Below are positions 8,328-17,793 of a stretch of DNA of 64,000 bases, piece after piece (position 1 is the stretch's first letter; each line of letters begins with the position of its first letter). The translations under genes and the position numbers were made by a program. The stretch spans positions 496,001-560,000 of the forward strand of contig CAVQGM010000001.1 of assembly GCA_963712065.1 (NCBI GenBank). The letters are read 5' to 3'. Below the pieces are notes generated by a model. That model was not told the origin of the DNA. It saw nothing but the letters and a program-made list of their open reading frames with translations, and did not search any database. The stretch comes from CAVQGM01 sp963712065. GTDB taxonomy: Bacteria; Actinomycetota; Acidimicrobiia; Acidimicrobiales; Acidimicrobilacustridaceae.

Positions 8328-8936
8328 TCAGTGGACGAGCCGGTCGGAGGACGGGCTCGGGGCGGCCGGGGCGCCCGCGGGCACGATCGGCCGAGGGTCG
8401 GGCGACACGGGGAACGCGAGGTCGACGAGGGCGTCGACGAGCGCGGTCAGCTCCTCGGCGGTGCGCTCGTAGACCGCCGCCCGGCGACCGATCGGGTCGG
8501 CCACGTCGTCGATGTCCGCACTCCCCACGTGATCGAGCGGACCACGGGTCGCGTCGATCCGGCGCAGCCAGGCGGGAAGCGGCTCGTCGGCACGGCGGGG
8601 CCCGACCTCGCCACCTCGGCGCACGAGCTCTTTCAGCGTGAACGTGCGAGCCAGCACGGCTGGGTCGAGCAGCACGGCGTCGCGGACGTGCTCGCGGGCC
8701 ATGGCCACGACGAGGTCGCTGCCCCCCAGCAGCTCGGCGGTGGTGCGGCGACTGCGATGCGCGGACAGGTCGAGGCCGGCCTCGGCCATCACGTCGACGG
8801 CGCTGGCGGTGGCCGGCTGGCCCTCGGCGCTCCGCCCCGCGGACGCGACCCGGGCGGCAACCCCGCGGGCGTCGAGGCGCCGGCGCAGCAGCGCCTCGGC
8901 CATCGGGGAGCGGCAGACGTTGCCGGTGCAGATCAC
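8328..8936 (-). CDS. Low-molecular-weight protein tyrosine phosphatase
   Basis: Cysteine-based phosphatase acting on tyrosine- (or arginine-) phosphorylated proteins. The P-loop CTGNVCRS (C-x5-R-S) sits at residues 3-10, and the general-acid loop is VADP near residue 165. From the first canonical start (GTG at 8936) the protein would begin MICTGNVC and lack the beta strand that normally precedes the P-loop. In-frame codons upstream encode IDVLV, which would supply that strand. They begin with ATC at 8948, six bases after a TACAAT hexamer (8960-8955). The true start may therefore be upstream and non-canonical, or a base there may be misread. Confidence 0.9.
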   Translation of the reverse strand: MICTGNVCRSPMAEALLRRRLDARGVAARVASAGRSAEGQPATASAVDVMAEAGLDLSAHRSRRTTAELLGGSDLVVAMAREHVRDAVLLDPAVLARTFTLKELVRRGGEVGPRRADEPLPAWLRRIDATRGPLDHVGSADIDDVADPIGRRAAVYERTAEELTALVDALVDLAFPVSPDPRPIVPAGAPAAPSPSSDRLVH

Positions 8937-9043
8937 GAGGACGTCGATGGGCGGATTGTAGTGAGGTGGGGGCCCACCACTACCGTTGGCCGACCGGAAC
9001 CGGGACCTACGGGCCGATGGAGGGACGAAGGGGGACGAGGTCG

Positions 9044-10537
9044 ATGGTGGCAGGGGTCGATCCGAGGACGCCCGTGCTCGTCGGCGTCGGGCAGTTCAGC
9101 AACCGGGTGGACCGGGGCGCCGAGGTGCTCGAGCCGGCCGACCTGATGGCCGTCGCCCTGCGACGGGCCGAGGTCGACACGGGTGTGGCCTCCGTGCTGC
9201 GGGGCGCCGACTCGGTGCGGGTCATCAACGAGCTCTCGTGGCGCTACGGCGACCCCGCGGCGGTGGTGGCGTCGCGGGTGGGTGCCGAACCGGCCGAGAC
9301 GCTCGTGACCGTCATGGGCGGCAACTACGTCCAGAGCCTGGTCAACCAGACCTGCCTCGACATCGCCGCCGGCCGACGAGACCTGGTGCTGCTCTGCGGC
9401 GGCGAGGCGTGGCGCACCCGGACCCGCGCTCGTCGCGACGAGGTCGCGCTCGGCTGGACCACGCAGCCGGACGGCACCGCCCCCACCGTGGTGTTCGGCG
9501 ACGACCACCCCCTCAACCACGAGGCCGAGATCGCCCGGGGCGTCTACCTGCCGGTGCACGTCTACCCGATGTTCGACGTGGCGCTGCGCGCCCACGACGG
9601 GCTCACGATCGACGAGCACCGGGCCCGCATCTCGGGCCTCTGGTCGCGGTTCTCCGAGGTGGCGGCGCACAACCCCAACGCATGGATCCAGCAGGCGTTC
9701 ACGCCCGAGGAGATCGCGACCCCGTCGCCCGACAACCGGATGGTCGGGTTCCCGTACACGAAGCGGCTGAACTCCAACAACGACGTGGAGCAGGGCGCGG
9801 CGCTGATCCTGTGCTCGGTCGAGCGAGCCGAGGCCCTCGGCATCCCGACCGACCGGTGGGTGTTCCCGCACGCCGGCGCCGACGCCCACGACGCCCGGTT
9901 CGTGTCGCTCCGGGGCGATCTCCACTCCTCGCCGGCGATCCGGGCCGCCGGGCGCGCCGCCCTCGACCTCGCCGGCATCGGCGTCGACGACCTGGCCCAC
10001 GTCGACCTCTACTCCTGCTTCCCGTCGGCGGTGCAGGTCGCCGCGCGCGAGCTCGGCCTGGGCCTCGATCGACCGCTCACCGTCACCGGTGGCATGAGCT
10101 TCGCCGGCGGCCCGTGGAACAACTACGTCATGCACGGCATCGCCACGATGGCCGACGTCCTCCGCGAGGACCCCGATGCGTTCGGCCTGTGCACCGCCAA
10201 CGGCGGCTACCTGACCAAGCACGCGTTCGGGGTGTACCGGGCCACGCCGCCGGCGGGCGGCGGCTTCCGCCACACCGAGCCCCAGGCCGAGGTCGACGCC
10301 TCACCACGGCGGGAGCTGGCGGACCGTCACGTCGGCGCCGTGGAGATCGAGAGCTACGTCGTCGAGCACGGGCGCGACGGCGGTCCCGAGCAGGCGCTGC
10401 TCGCCCTGCTCACGCCCGAGGGCGGTCGCACCTGGGGGCGCACCGACGACGACGCCGCCATGGCGGCGATGGTGACCACCGAGCTGGTGGGCACGTCGGC
10501 GTCGATCGACGCCGACGGCCGCGTGACGCTGGGCTGA
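9044..10537 (+). CDS. Thiolase-like protein (acetyl-CoA acetyltransferase family, TLP1-type)
   Basis: 497 residues starting MVAGVDPRTPVLVGVGQ, with ATG after GGGGGACGAGG. The fold markers are GGNYVQSLVNQTCLDIAAG, LLCGGEAWRTR, the C-terminal HVDLYSCFPSAVQ and GGMSFAGGPWNN, and a ~100-residue extra C-terminal domain as in mycobacterial thiolase-like protein type 1. By eye, the nucleophilic Cys of true thiolases falls at an Asn/Tyr in GGNYVQS, so ordinary thiolysis is doubtful. Probably a CoA or lipid-binding enzyme of unknown reaction. It opens a four-gene accessory block between the phosphatase and prmC. Confidence 0.82.
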   Translation: MVAGVDPRTPVLVGVGQFSNRVDRGAEVLEPADLMAVALRRAEVDTGVASVLRGADSVRVINELSWRYGDPAAVVASRVGAEPAETLVTVMGGNYVQSLVNQTCLDIAAGRRDLVLLCGGEAWRTRTRARRDEVALGWTTQPDGTAPTVVFGDDHPLNHEAEIARGVYLPVHVYPMFDVALRAHDGLTIDEHRARISGLWSRFSEVAAHNPNAWIQQAFTPEEIATPSPDNRMVGFPYTKRLNSNNDVEQGAALILCSVERAEALGIPTDRWVFPHAGADAHDARFVSLRGDLHSSPAIRAAGRAALDLAGIGVDDLAHVDLYSCFPSAVQVAARELGLGLDRPLTVTGGMSFAGGPWNNYVMHGIATMADVLREDPDAFGLCTANGGYLTKHAFGVYRATPPAGGGFRHTEPQAEVDASPRRELADRHVGAVEIESYVVEHGRDGGPEQALLALLTPEGGRTWGRTDDDAAMAAMVTTELVGTSASIDADGRVTLG

Positions 10538-10586
10538 GCAGGCGCTCGCGCCAGGCCGCTGCCGCAGGAGGGTCAGCGCTGCAGGG

Positions 10587-11012
10587 TCAGCGCTGCAGGT
10601 TCCGCAGCCTCGCGGCGAGCGTCTCCATCACCCGGTCGTGGGCGAGGGGCATCTCCTCGAGCAGCTGCTTGAAGTGCTTGGTGTCGAAGGCCAGCAGCCG
10701 CAGGGGCGTGTCGGCCACCACCGAGGCGTTGCGGGGCTTGTGCTCGAGCAGCGCCATCTCCCCCACCATCGACCCCGGGCCGAGCGTGGCGACGTGCTCG
10801 TCGCCCATGTAGACGCTGGCCTGGCCGTCGAGGATCACGAAGCACTCCTGACCCACGCGGCCCTGGTCGATGAGCACGGCGCCGGTCTCGGCGTCGACGT
10901 CGTCGGCGAGGGCGGCGACCCTCGCCAGCTCGTCGTCGTCGAACCCCTCGAAGAAGGAGACCCCTCGCAGCTTGTCGACGCCGTCGATGGCCTTCTTCCG
11001 GTTGCCGAACAT
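10587..11012 (-). CDS. Cyclic nucleotide-binding domain protein
   Basis: 141 residues forming a single CNB/CAP-type beta-roll: GAVLIDQGRVGQECFVILDG, then VATLGPGSMVGEMALLEHKP, the phosphate-binding-cassette segment, and RNASVVADTPLRLLAF. There is no DNA-binding helix-turn-helix and no catalytic domain after the domain, so it is likely a stand-alone sensor that binds a partner. ATG at 11012 follows GGGGGAG. The cassette arginine that contacts the phosphate in cAMP binders appears as Arg in KPRNAS, so binding is plausible. Confidence 0.85.
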   Translation of the reverse strand: MFGNRKKAIDGVDKLRGVSFFEGFDDDELARVAALADDVDAETGAVLIDQGRVGQECFVILDGQASVYMGDEHVATLGPGSMVGEMALLEHKPRNASVVADTPLRLLAFDTKHFKQLLEEMPLAHDRVMETLAARLRNLQR

Positions 11013-11146
11013 CGCGCTCCCCCTGTCGTCGGACGCGGTGCATGCTAGGCGAGTGCGAGCGGGCCGCGCAGGCCCGTTCCGGATGGGCGTTGCCTGACGC
11101 CGCACGACCGTCGAGGTACGGCTCGCGATCGTCACAGGAGGTTGCC

Positions 11147-11851
11147 ATGGCGTCGGGTCCCGGCAGTGCGGGGAGTGCGGTGCTCGTGCACGGTGGCTGG
11201 TCGAGCCCGGCCGATTGGCGCTTCGTGGAGGAGCTGTTGACCCCTGCGGGGGTGGTGGTGCGCTCACCGGACCTGCCGTCGCACCGGGGTCCGGGGGGAT
11301 CTCGGGCCGATGACGTCGCCGAGGTGGAGGCGGCCATCGACGCCGTCGCGTCGCCGGTGGTGGTCGTCGGGTGGTCCTACGGGGGCATGGTGGTGAGCGA
11401 CCTCGACCTGCGCGGTCGCGGCGTGGTGCGTCTGGTGTACGTGGCGACCGTCCCACTGCCGACCCCGGACGCGGGGGACTCGACGCCGCCGGTCGAGCTC
11501 GACCTGACCCACGTCACCTTCGGCGACGACGGCACCTGGTGCCTGGACAACGACTGGTGGCTGACCGAAGGGGAGGTCACGTCGTGTTCCCCGTCCGTGC
11601 TCGACCACCTTCGTGCGCATCCCCGCCGCCCTCAGGCGCTCGACGCGCTGGCGGCGCCGCCGTCGCGCACCGCCTGGCGGGAGGTGCCCACGACCGTGCT
11701 GTTGGGCCGTGACGACTGGATGTACCCCGAAGCGGCCCGGGCCTGGGCGGCCGAGCGCTTCGACGACGTACGTCTCGTCGACAGCGACCACTTCGTCCCG
11801 TTCCGGGCCCCTGAGGTGATCGCCGAAGTGGTCCGTGAGGCCCTGCCCTGA
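11147..11851 (+). CDS. Alpha/beta-fold hydrolase
   Basis: 234 residues with the alpha/beta-hydrolase layout: oxyanion segment VLVHGGW (12-18), nucleophile elbow GWSYGG with Ser77, acid Asp189 or Asp190 in LLGRDDWMYP, and His215 in DSDHFVPF. It resembles esterases of the salicylate-esterase/EstA-like group. The substrate is unknown. A near-perfect AGGAGG about 7 bases before ATG fixes the start. It is divergent from the cyclic-nucleotide-binding gene. Confidence 0.85.
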   Translation: MASGPGSAGSAVLVHGGWSSPADWRFVEELLTPAGVVVRSPDLPSHRGPGGSRADDVAEVEAAIDAVASPVVVVGWSYGGMVVSDLDLRGRGVVRLVYVATVPLPTPDAGDSTPPVELDLTHVTFGDDGTWCLDNDWWLTEGEVTSCSPSVLDHLRAHPRRPQALDALAAPPSRTAWREVPTTVLLGRDDWMYPEAARAWAAERFDDVRLVDSDHFVPFRAPEVIAEVVREALP

Positions 11852-11943
11852 CCGATCACAGGCCGTGAACCGGCGACCCGCCGGTGCCGCGCTCGGCCTC
11901 ACCCGCGCCTGCGGGATCGCTCATGATCCGGGGCGAGGTGCCG

Positions 11944-12690
11944 ATGAGTCTGGGGATGGCCACGTACCGGTGTCCGATCTGCGGCGCGTCACACAAGGAG
12001 CAGCCGGCGCACTGCCGGCTCTGTGGGCAGGACATGCGCGACCAGGCGCTGGTCCCGCAGACCAGCAAGGGTGCCCGAGCCGCCACCAAGACGAGGAAGG
12101 GCACCGCCCGCATCGCCATGATCGGCGTGCTCGGCGTGCTGGCCGTGCTCGCCGTGGCCGTGATCTTCGGCTTCAGCGGCGACGACACGTTCATCAACAA
12201 CATCCGGGAGCGCATCCCCGGGCTCTCGTCCACCGAGGACGAGGGCTGGAGCCGGCTGACCGACGACGGTGCCGGCTACTCCGTCGAGCTCCCCGACACC
12301 CGCACCGAGGCGTTCGCCCCGTTCGGCCCGTCGACGACCGGCCGGGTCGAGCAGTGGGTCGCGCCGATCGGCGCCGAGACCGACGTGTCGACCTCCTACG
12401 CCACCGTCGCCCTGCCCGCCGGTCAGGACGACACCGTGGCCGTCGGGGAACTGGCCGACAGCTGGGCGGCGTCGCTCGGCGGTGAGGTCGACCGGCGCGA
12501 CGAGGTCGACTTCTCCGGGTACCCCGGCCAGATCATCACGGTCGACGGGCTGCGCCTCGACGGCGAGACGGCATCGGTGCAGGCGCTGGTCGTGCTGCGC
12601 GACGACCGCTTCTACGTGGTGCAGTCGTTCTCGATCTATCCCGACCACCCCCAGTGGAGCCGGGTGGCCAACAGCTTCGCCTTCCTCTGA
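11944..12690 (+). CDS. Zinc-ribbon membrane-anchored protein of unknown function
   Basis: About 248 residues. A cytoplasmic zinc ribbon (YRCPICGASHKEQPAHCRLCG) lies in the first 30 residues. A Lys/Arg-rich linker and one transmembrane helix (IAMIGVLGVLAVLAVAVIFGF) follow, then an extracellular ~160-residue domain starting at WSRLTDDGAGYSVELPD. That domain repeats beta-strand patterns seen in small secreted lipoprotein-like folds (DYSVxxP...FYVVQSFSIYPDHPQW). ATG at 11944 follows GGCGAGG. ATG at 11956 is an alternative. I do not recognise a named family. Confidence 0.75.
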   Translation: MSLGMATYRCPICGASHKEQPAHCRLCGQDMRDQALVPQTSKGARAATKTRKGTARIAMIGVLGVLAVLAVAVIFGFSGDDTFINNIRERIPGLSSTEDEGWSRLTDDGAGYSVELPDTRTEAFAPFGPSTTGRVEQWVAPIGAETDVSTSYATVALPAGQDDTVAVGELADSWAASLGGEVDRRDEVDFSGYPGQIITVDGLRLDGETASVQALVVLRDDRFYVVQSFSIYPDHPQWSRVANSFAFL

Positions 12691-12699
12691 TCCCGGCCC

Positions 12700-13582
12700 T
12701 CAGCCGCGGCACCCGACCAGCACCCGCCGACGGCCGGCGAGGTCGCGCTCGACCCGCACCGCGCTGAACCCCCGCGCCCCGGCCCTCGCCGCCAGGGTGT
12801 CGGCCTGCTCGGGCGCCAGCTCGAACACGATGGCCCCGCCGGCGGACAGCCAACCGGGCGCCTCGTCGATCAGCTGCTCGAGCGCCTCGCGACCGGTGGG
12901 ACCGGCCACCAGCGCCCCCGTCGGCTCCCACGCCGAGACCTCCAGCGGGAGGGCCTCGGCGGTGCCGATGTAGGGCGGGTTGGCCACCACCACGTCGACC
13001 CGGCCGGCCAACTCGACCGGGAGGGCGTCGAACCACGAGCCCTCCACCAGTCGGACCCGGGTGCCGGCCCGGCCGGTGCCGGCCAGGTTGGCGCGAGCCA
13101 CGTCGAGGGCGTCGCCGGAGACGTCGGTGGCCCAGACCTCGAGGCCGCGCCGCTCGACGGCCAGGCTGAGGGCGATGGCCCCCGACCCGGTGCCGAGGTC
13201 GACGGCGACGAGGGCGGACGCATCGTCGCCGCGGGCCGCCCGGATGCGATCGAGCTCGGCCAGGGCGTGGTCCACCACGACCTCGGTCTCGGGTCTGGGG
13301 ATCAGGACCCGCCGGTCGACGAGCAGGTCGAGGCGCCGGAACGACCAGCGGCCGAGGACGTACTGCAGGGGCTCCCCGGCCAGCCGGCGCTCGATCATGA
13401 CGTCGAACCGGGCCACCCCCCGGTCGGTGGCGGGGCGGCCGAGCCCGGCGGCCAGCTCGGCGCCCTCGTAGCCGGACGCCTCCTCGACGAGCCAGCGGGC
13501 CTCGGCCGCGGGCGAGGCGACGCCGGCGTCACCCAGTCGCCGTTCGGCCTCGGCCAACAACGCCGACCACGGCACTGCGTCG

Positions 13583-13596
<14 letters not shown>
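12700..13596 (-). CDS. prmC: Peptide chain release factor N5-glutamine methyltransferase
   Basis: Methylates the glutamine of the GGQ motif in release factors, here RF1 encoded just upstream. The 298-residue product has the N-terminal helical substrate domain, IPRPETE (99-105), the SAM-binding motif VDLGTGSGAIAL (132-143), and the glutamine-binding NPPY (206-209). Its start overlaps the 3' end of prfA by 14 bases, a classic coupling of enzyme and substrate. Confidence 0.96.
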
Positions 13597-14650
<1,054 letters not shown>

Positions 14651-14656
14651 GACGGC

Positions 14657-15640
14657 TCAGGGTAGAGGGAGGGCGGCCCGCCAGTCGTCGGGCACGGCCA
14701 CGACGTGGGCGGGGACCACCAGGGCGGACGCCAGGCGGGCCGTCACGGGGTGGGCATCGCGCTCGGGCACGACGAGCACCAGCCGGGCGTCGGGGGCCAG
14801 CGCCAGGCGGGCATCGGCCGCCGACGGCACCAGGTCGAGATCGACCCCCACCGACGCGGCCACCACGACGGGCGCCCCGGTGGCGTCACGGCCGACGGCC
14901 ATGGCGGGCGTCGGCTCCTTGACCGACGTGCGCTCGACGGTGCCCTCCGTCGGGGCCAGCACGGCGGCGCCGACCAGACCAGGATCGGCGACGACCGCCG
15001 CCCGCAGCCACCGCTCGGCGGCCAGACGGCCGAGGGGGTGGGCGGGGGCCTCGGGCCGACGGTGGCGACGCACGTCGTCGAACACCCGCGCCAAGGCCTC
15101 GGCGGGGGGCACACCACCGTGGATGATGGCGAAGGCCTCACGGTCGTGACGTCCGACGCCGACCTCGACCCTGGCGCCTTCGTCGTCGACCACCACGCGG
15201 GCGATCTCGAGCCCGCGCAGCTCACCGAGCACGTGGCCGTGCTCGACCACGATCTCCACGCCGGCGTCGGCGAGGAGGGGCACGAGGTCGAGGGCGTCGG
15301 CCGAGGGCTCCACGGCGAGGTGGGGCGGGGCCGGCTCGGCCGGTCGGACCTCGCGCCCGTCGACCCACCAGACGCGTGGCGGGTCACGGAACTGCGTCGC
15401 CCGGCGGGCGAGGACGTCGGCGGCGGCCTCGGCCAGCACGTGCAGCGTGCCGGCACCCCGGCTCTCGGCCCAGGCCATCGCGGCGCCGAGACCGCGGGTG
15501 GGCTGCTCGTCGAGCAGGACCCACGCCATCGGCGCGGCGGTGCCCGCCGAGTGCTCCGACGGGGTCAGGAGGAAGGCGGCTCCGCCGGGGAAGACGGCCG
15601 GCGTGCCGGCCTCCACGTCGACGGCGAAGCCGTCGCGCAC
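14657..15640 (-). CDS. Conserved-context hypothetical protein between rpmE and prfA
   Basis: 327 residues from the GTG at 15640, with no motif I can name. It is Ala/Val/Asp-rich with alternating beta-alpha segments (TLHVLAEAAADVLARRA, EIVVEHGHVLGELRGLEIARVVV), suggesting a soluble two-domain fold. The same frame stays open upstream of 15640 through a coding-like stretch (PLDPEQRSRLLAAKLRALV) and into the 3' end of rpmE, without an ATG or GTG. The real start may therefore lie further upstream at a rare codon. The stop is 6 bases before prfA, so it is probably co-transcribed. Confidence 0.7.
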   Translation of the reverse strand: MRDGFAVDVEAGTPAVFPGGAAFLLTPSEHSAGTAAPMAWVLLDEQPTRGLGAAMAWAESRGAGTLHVLAEAAADVLARRATQFRDPPRVWWVDGREVRPAEPAPPHLAVEPSADALDLVPLLADAGVEIVVEHGHVLGELRGLEIARVVVDDEGARVEVGVGRHDREAFAIIHGGVPPAEALARVFDDVRRHRRPEAPAHPLGRLAAERWLRAAVVADPGLVGAAVLAPTEGTVERTSVKEPTPAMAVGRDATGAPVVVAASVGVDLDLVPSAADARLALAPDARLVLVVPERDAHPVTARLASALVVPAHVVAVPDDWRAALPLP

Positions 15641-15716
15641 GAGGGCGCGGAGCTTTGCCGCGAGGAGTCGCGACCGCTGCTCGGGGTCGAGGGGAACGGG
15701 TGGCTCCGAGGGGACG

Positions 15717-15935
15717 CTAGGACTGCTGGGCCTTGCGGCGCTTGCCGTAGCGCTTCTCGAACTTCTCGATGCGCCCGCCGGTGTCGACCAGCTTCTGCTT
15801 GCCCGTGTAGAAGGGGTGGCACTCGCTGCAGAGCTCGACGTGCAGGTCGGACTTGGTCGACCGGGTCGTGAAGCTGTTGCCGCACGAGCAGCGCACCGTC
15901 GTGAGCTCGTAGTCGGGGTGGATGCCGGCCTTCAT
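15717..15935 (-). CDS. rpmE: Ribosomal protein L31, zinc-binding type
   Basis: 72-residue bL31 of the large subunit. It starts MKAGIHPDYELTTVRCSCGN and has all four zinc ligands: Cys16, Cys18, Cys36 and Cys39 (ELCSECHPFYTGKQK). It is therefore the zinc-containing C+ paralogue, not the zinc-independent form. The ATG at 15935 gives the usual length. The C-terminal tail is Lys/Arg-rich. It lies downstream of rho, as in other actinobacteria. Confidence 0.97.
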   Translation of the reverse strand: MKAGIHPDYELTTVRCSCGNSFTTRSTKSDLHVELCSECHPFYTGKQKLVDTGGRIEKFEKRYGKRRKAQQS

Positions 15936-16049
15936 CGTGTGCTCCGTGGGGTTCGGGGGACGGTCCAGTCTGCCGAGCGGCGGGGCCCGGGGCAACCTCG
16001 GGCCCGGCCACCCGCTCCCGGCCGCTCGGGCCTGGCCACCCGCTCGGAC

Positions 16050-17633
16050 CTAGGCGCCCACCGAAGGCGCCTTGGCCACCTCGGCCAGGAACTCGTCGTT
16101 GCTGGCGAAGGTCGAGAGCCGGTCGATCAGCATCTCGAGGCCGGCGCCGCCGCCGCCCTCGCCGAGGCCGGACAGCACCCGGCGCAGCTTCCACACCATC
16201 TGCAGCTGCTTGCGGTCGAAGAGCAGCTCCTCGTGCCGGGTCGAGGACCCGTCGACGTCGATCGCCGGGTAGATCCGGCGTTCGGCGAGCTTGCGGTCGA
16301 GGCGGAGCTCCATGTTGCCGGTGCCCTTGAACTCCTCGAAGATCACCTCGTCCATCTTCGAGCCCGTCTCGATCAGGGCGGTGGCGAGGATGGTGAGCGA
16401 GCCGCCCTCTTCGATGTTGCGGGCGGCGCCGAAGAACTTCTTCGGCGGGTACAGGGCGCCGGTGTCGATGCCACCGGACATGATGCGGCCGGTGGCCGGC
16501 GCGGCGAGGTTGTAGGCCCGGGCCAGCCGGGTGATGCCGTCGAGGATCACCACGACGTCACGACCTTCCTCGACCATGCGCTTGGCCCGGTCGATCACGA
16601 GCTCGGCCACGGTGGTGTGCTCGTCGGACGGACGGTCGAAGGTGGACGCCGCCACCTCGCCGCGAACCCAACGGCGCATGTCGGTGACCTCCTCGGGCCG
16701 CTCGTCGACGAGCAGCACGATGAGGTGGACCTCCGGGTTGTTCGTCTCGATCGACCGGGCGATCTGCTTCATCACCGTGGTCTTGCCCGCCTTGGGCGGC
16801 GACACGATGAGGCCACGCTGGCCCTTCCCGATGGGCGAGATCAGGTCGATGATCCGCGCCGTCATGTTGGTCGTGTCGCCCGGCGTCTCGAGCTTGAGCT
16901 TCTCGTCCGGGAACAGCGGGGTCAGGTCCTCGAACCGCGGCCGGGCCTTGGCCTGCTCGGGATCGACGCCGTTCACCAGGTCGATGCGGAGCAGCGCCGG
17001 GTTCTTCTCGTTGCGGCTGGCCGGGCGGCCGGCGCCCTTGATGTGGTCGCCCTTGCGGAGCGAGAACTGCCGGACCTGCTTCACCGAGACGTAGACGTCG
17101 TCCTTGCTCGGCAGGTAGCCCTTGAGTCGAAGGAAGCCGTAGCCCTCGTCCCGCAGGTCGAGCAGGCCCTCGACGTCGACCGGCTCGCCCTGGAACGGCT
17201 GGTCCTCGGGCTGGCGGTCACGGTCGCGGTCACGGTCGCGGTCACGTCCCCGGCGGCGACGGCGGCGGTTGCCGGGCTCGGCGTCGTCGCGGTTGCCCTG
17301 GTTCTCGCCACGCTGGCCGCCCTGGCCCTGGCCGCCCTGGCCCTGGCCCTGGTTCTCGCCACGCTGGCCCTGGCCGCCCTGGTTCTCGCCACGCTGGCGG
17401 GTTCGGCCCTCACCGCGATCGCGCCGGGCGTCGTCGCCGCCGGCCCGCCGTCGCCTCGGCCTCGGCACCGGCCTCGGCACCGGCCTCGGCCTCGGCCGTC
17501 GCGGCCCCGTTGCCGGCGCTCGACTCGTCGTCGCCGCCGGCGGACCCGGCCTCGTCGGCGGTGGACGCCGAACCGCGGCGCGAGCGCTTCGGCTTGGCCG
17601 GAGCCTCGACCTCGGTGGCGGCCGGTGCGTCAT
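16050..17633 (-). CDS. rho: Transcription termination factor Rho, RNA-binding and ATPase part (frame-shifted from its N-terminus)
   Basis: RNA-dependent ATPase/translocase that ends transcription. Readable from about position 17440 downward: a Gly/Gln/Arg/Asn-rich linker with RGENQ repeats, an RDRDRDRD stretch, the cold-shock-like RNA-binding domain (EGLLDLRDEGYGFLRLKGYL), Walker A SPPKAGKTT, Walker B VVVILDGITRLARAY, and the C-terminal Q/R loops (RIMSGGIDTGALYPPKK). The first ~60 residues of this frame (17633 to ~17440) are Pro/Arg-rich non-coding shadow. The genuine N-terminal domain is in another frame (17793-17410). One extra base, or two missing, near 17428-17449 would join them. An intact Rho is expected, since the gene is usually needed in actinobacteria. 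Confidence 0.93.
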   Translation of the reverse strand: MTHRPPPRSRLRPSRSARAAVRRPPPTRPGPPAATTSRAPATGPRRPRPRPVPRPVPRPRRRRAGGDDARRDRGEGRTRQRGENQGGQGQRGENQGQGQGGQGQGGQRGENQGNRDDAEPGNRRRRRRGRDRDRDRDRDRQPEDQPFQGEPVDVEGLLDLRDEGYGFLRLKGYLPSKDDVYVSVKQVRQFSLRKGDHIKGAGRPASRNEKNPALLRIDLVNGVDPEQAKARPRFEDLTPLFPDEKLKLETPGDTTNMTARIIDLISPIGKGQRGLIVSPPKAGKTTVMKQIARSIETNNPEVHLIVLLVDERPEEVTDMRRWVRGEVAASTFDRPSDEHTTVAELVIDRAKRMVEEGRDVVVILDGITRLARAYNLAAPATGRIMSGGIDTGALYPPKKFFGAARNIEEGGSLTILATALIETGSKMDEVIFEEFKGTGNMELRLDRKLAERRIYPAIDVDGSSTRHEELLFDRKQLQMVWKLRRVLSGLGEGGGGAGLEMLIDRLSTFASNDEFLAEVAKAPSVGA

Positions 17634-17793
17634 CGGACGTCACGCCGGCCAGTTGGAGGATGAGGTCGACGATCTCGGCCTTCTTCGCTCGTGAGCCGGG
17701 CTTGCCGCCCAGCGCCGTCGCGATGGTCTGGAGCTCGTCGCGGTCCTTGCGCTCGAGCGCCGAACGCTCGAGTTGCTGGGACTCCACGCTCAT
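17410..17793 (-). CDS. rho: Rho N-terminal domain fragment (other reading frame of rho)
   Basis: Encodes MSVESQQLERSALERKDRDE and the helix-extended-loop-helix Rho_N domain (LQTIATALGGKPGSRAKKAE, IVDLILQLAGV). An acidic Ala/Glu/Gly linker follows (AEAEAGAEAGAEAEATAG), where the frame runs into Arg-rich sequence and a stop at 17410. The ATG at 17793 is the natural rho start. The linker then continues in the overlapping frame as GGDDARRDRGEG. The fragment is therefore the 5' part of one rho gene. Confidence 0.88.
   Translation of the reverse strand: MSVESQQLERSALERKDRDELQTIATALGGKPGSRAKKAEIVDLILQLAGVTSDDAPAATEVEAPAKPKRSRRGSASTADEAGSAGGDDESSAGNGAATAEAEAGAEAGAEAEATAGRRRRRPARSR

Noticed and set aside
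11884..11943. Upstream extension of the zinc-ribbon membrane protein
   Set aside because: The extra residues are low-complexity, and a better ribosome-binding site precedes 11944.
17212..17400. Short repeats near RDRD and RGENQ codons as a possible CRISPR or minisatellite
   Set aside because: They are in-frame low-complexity codons of the Rho linker; spacing is not CRISPR-like.
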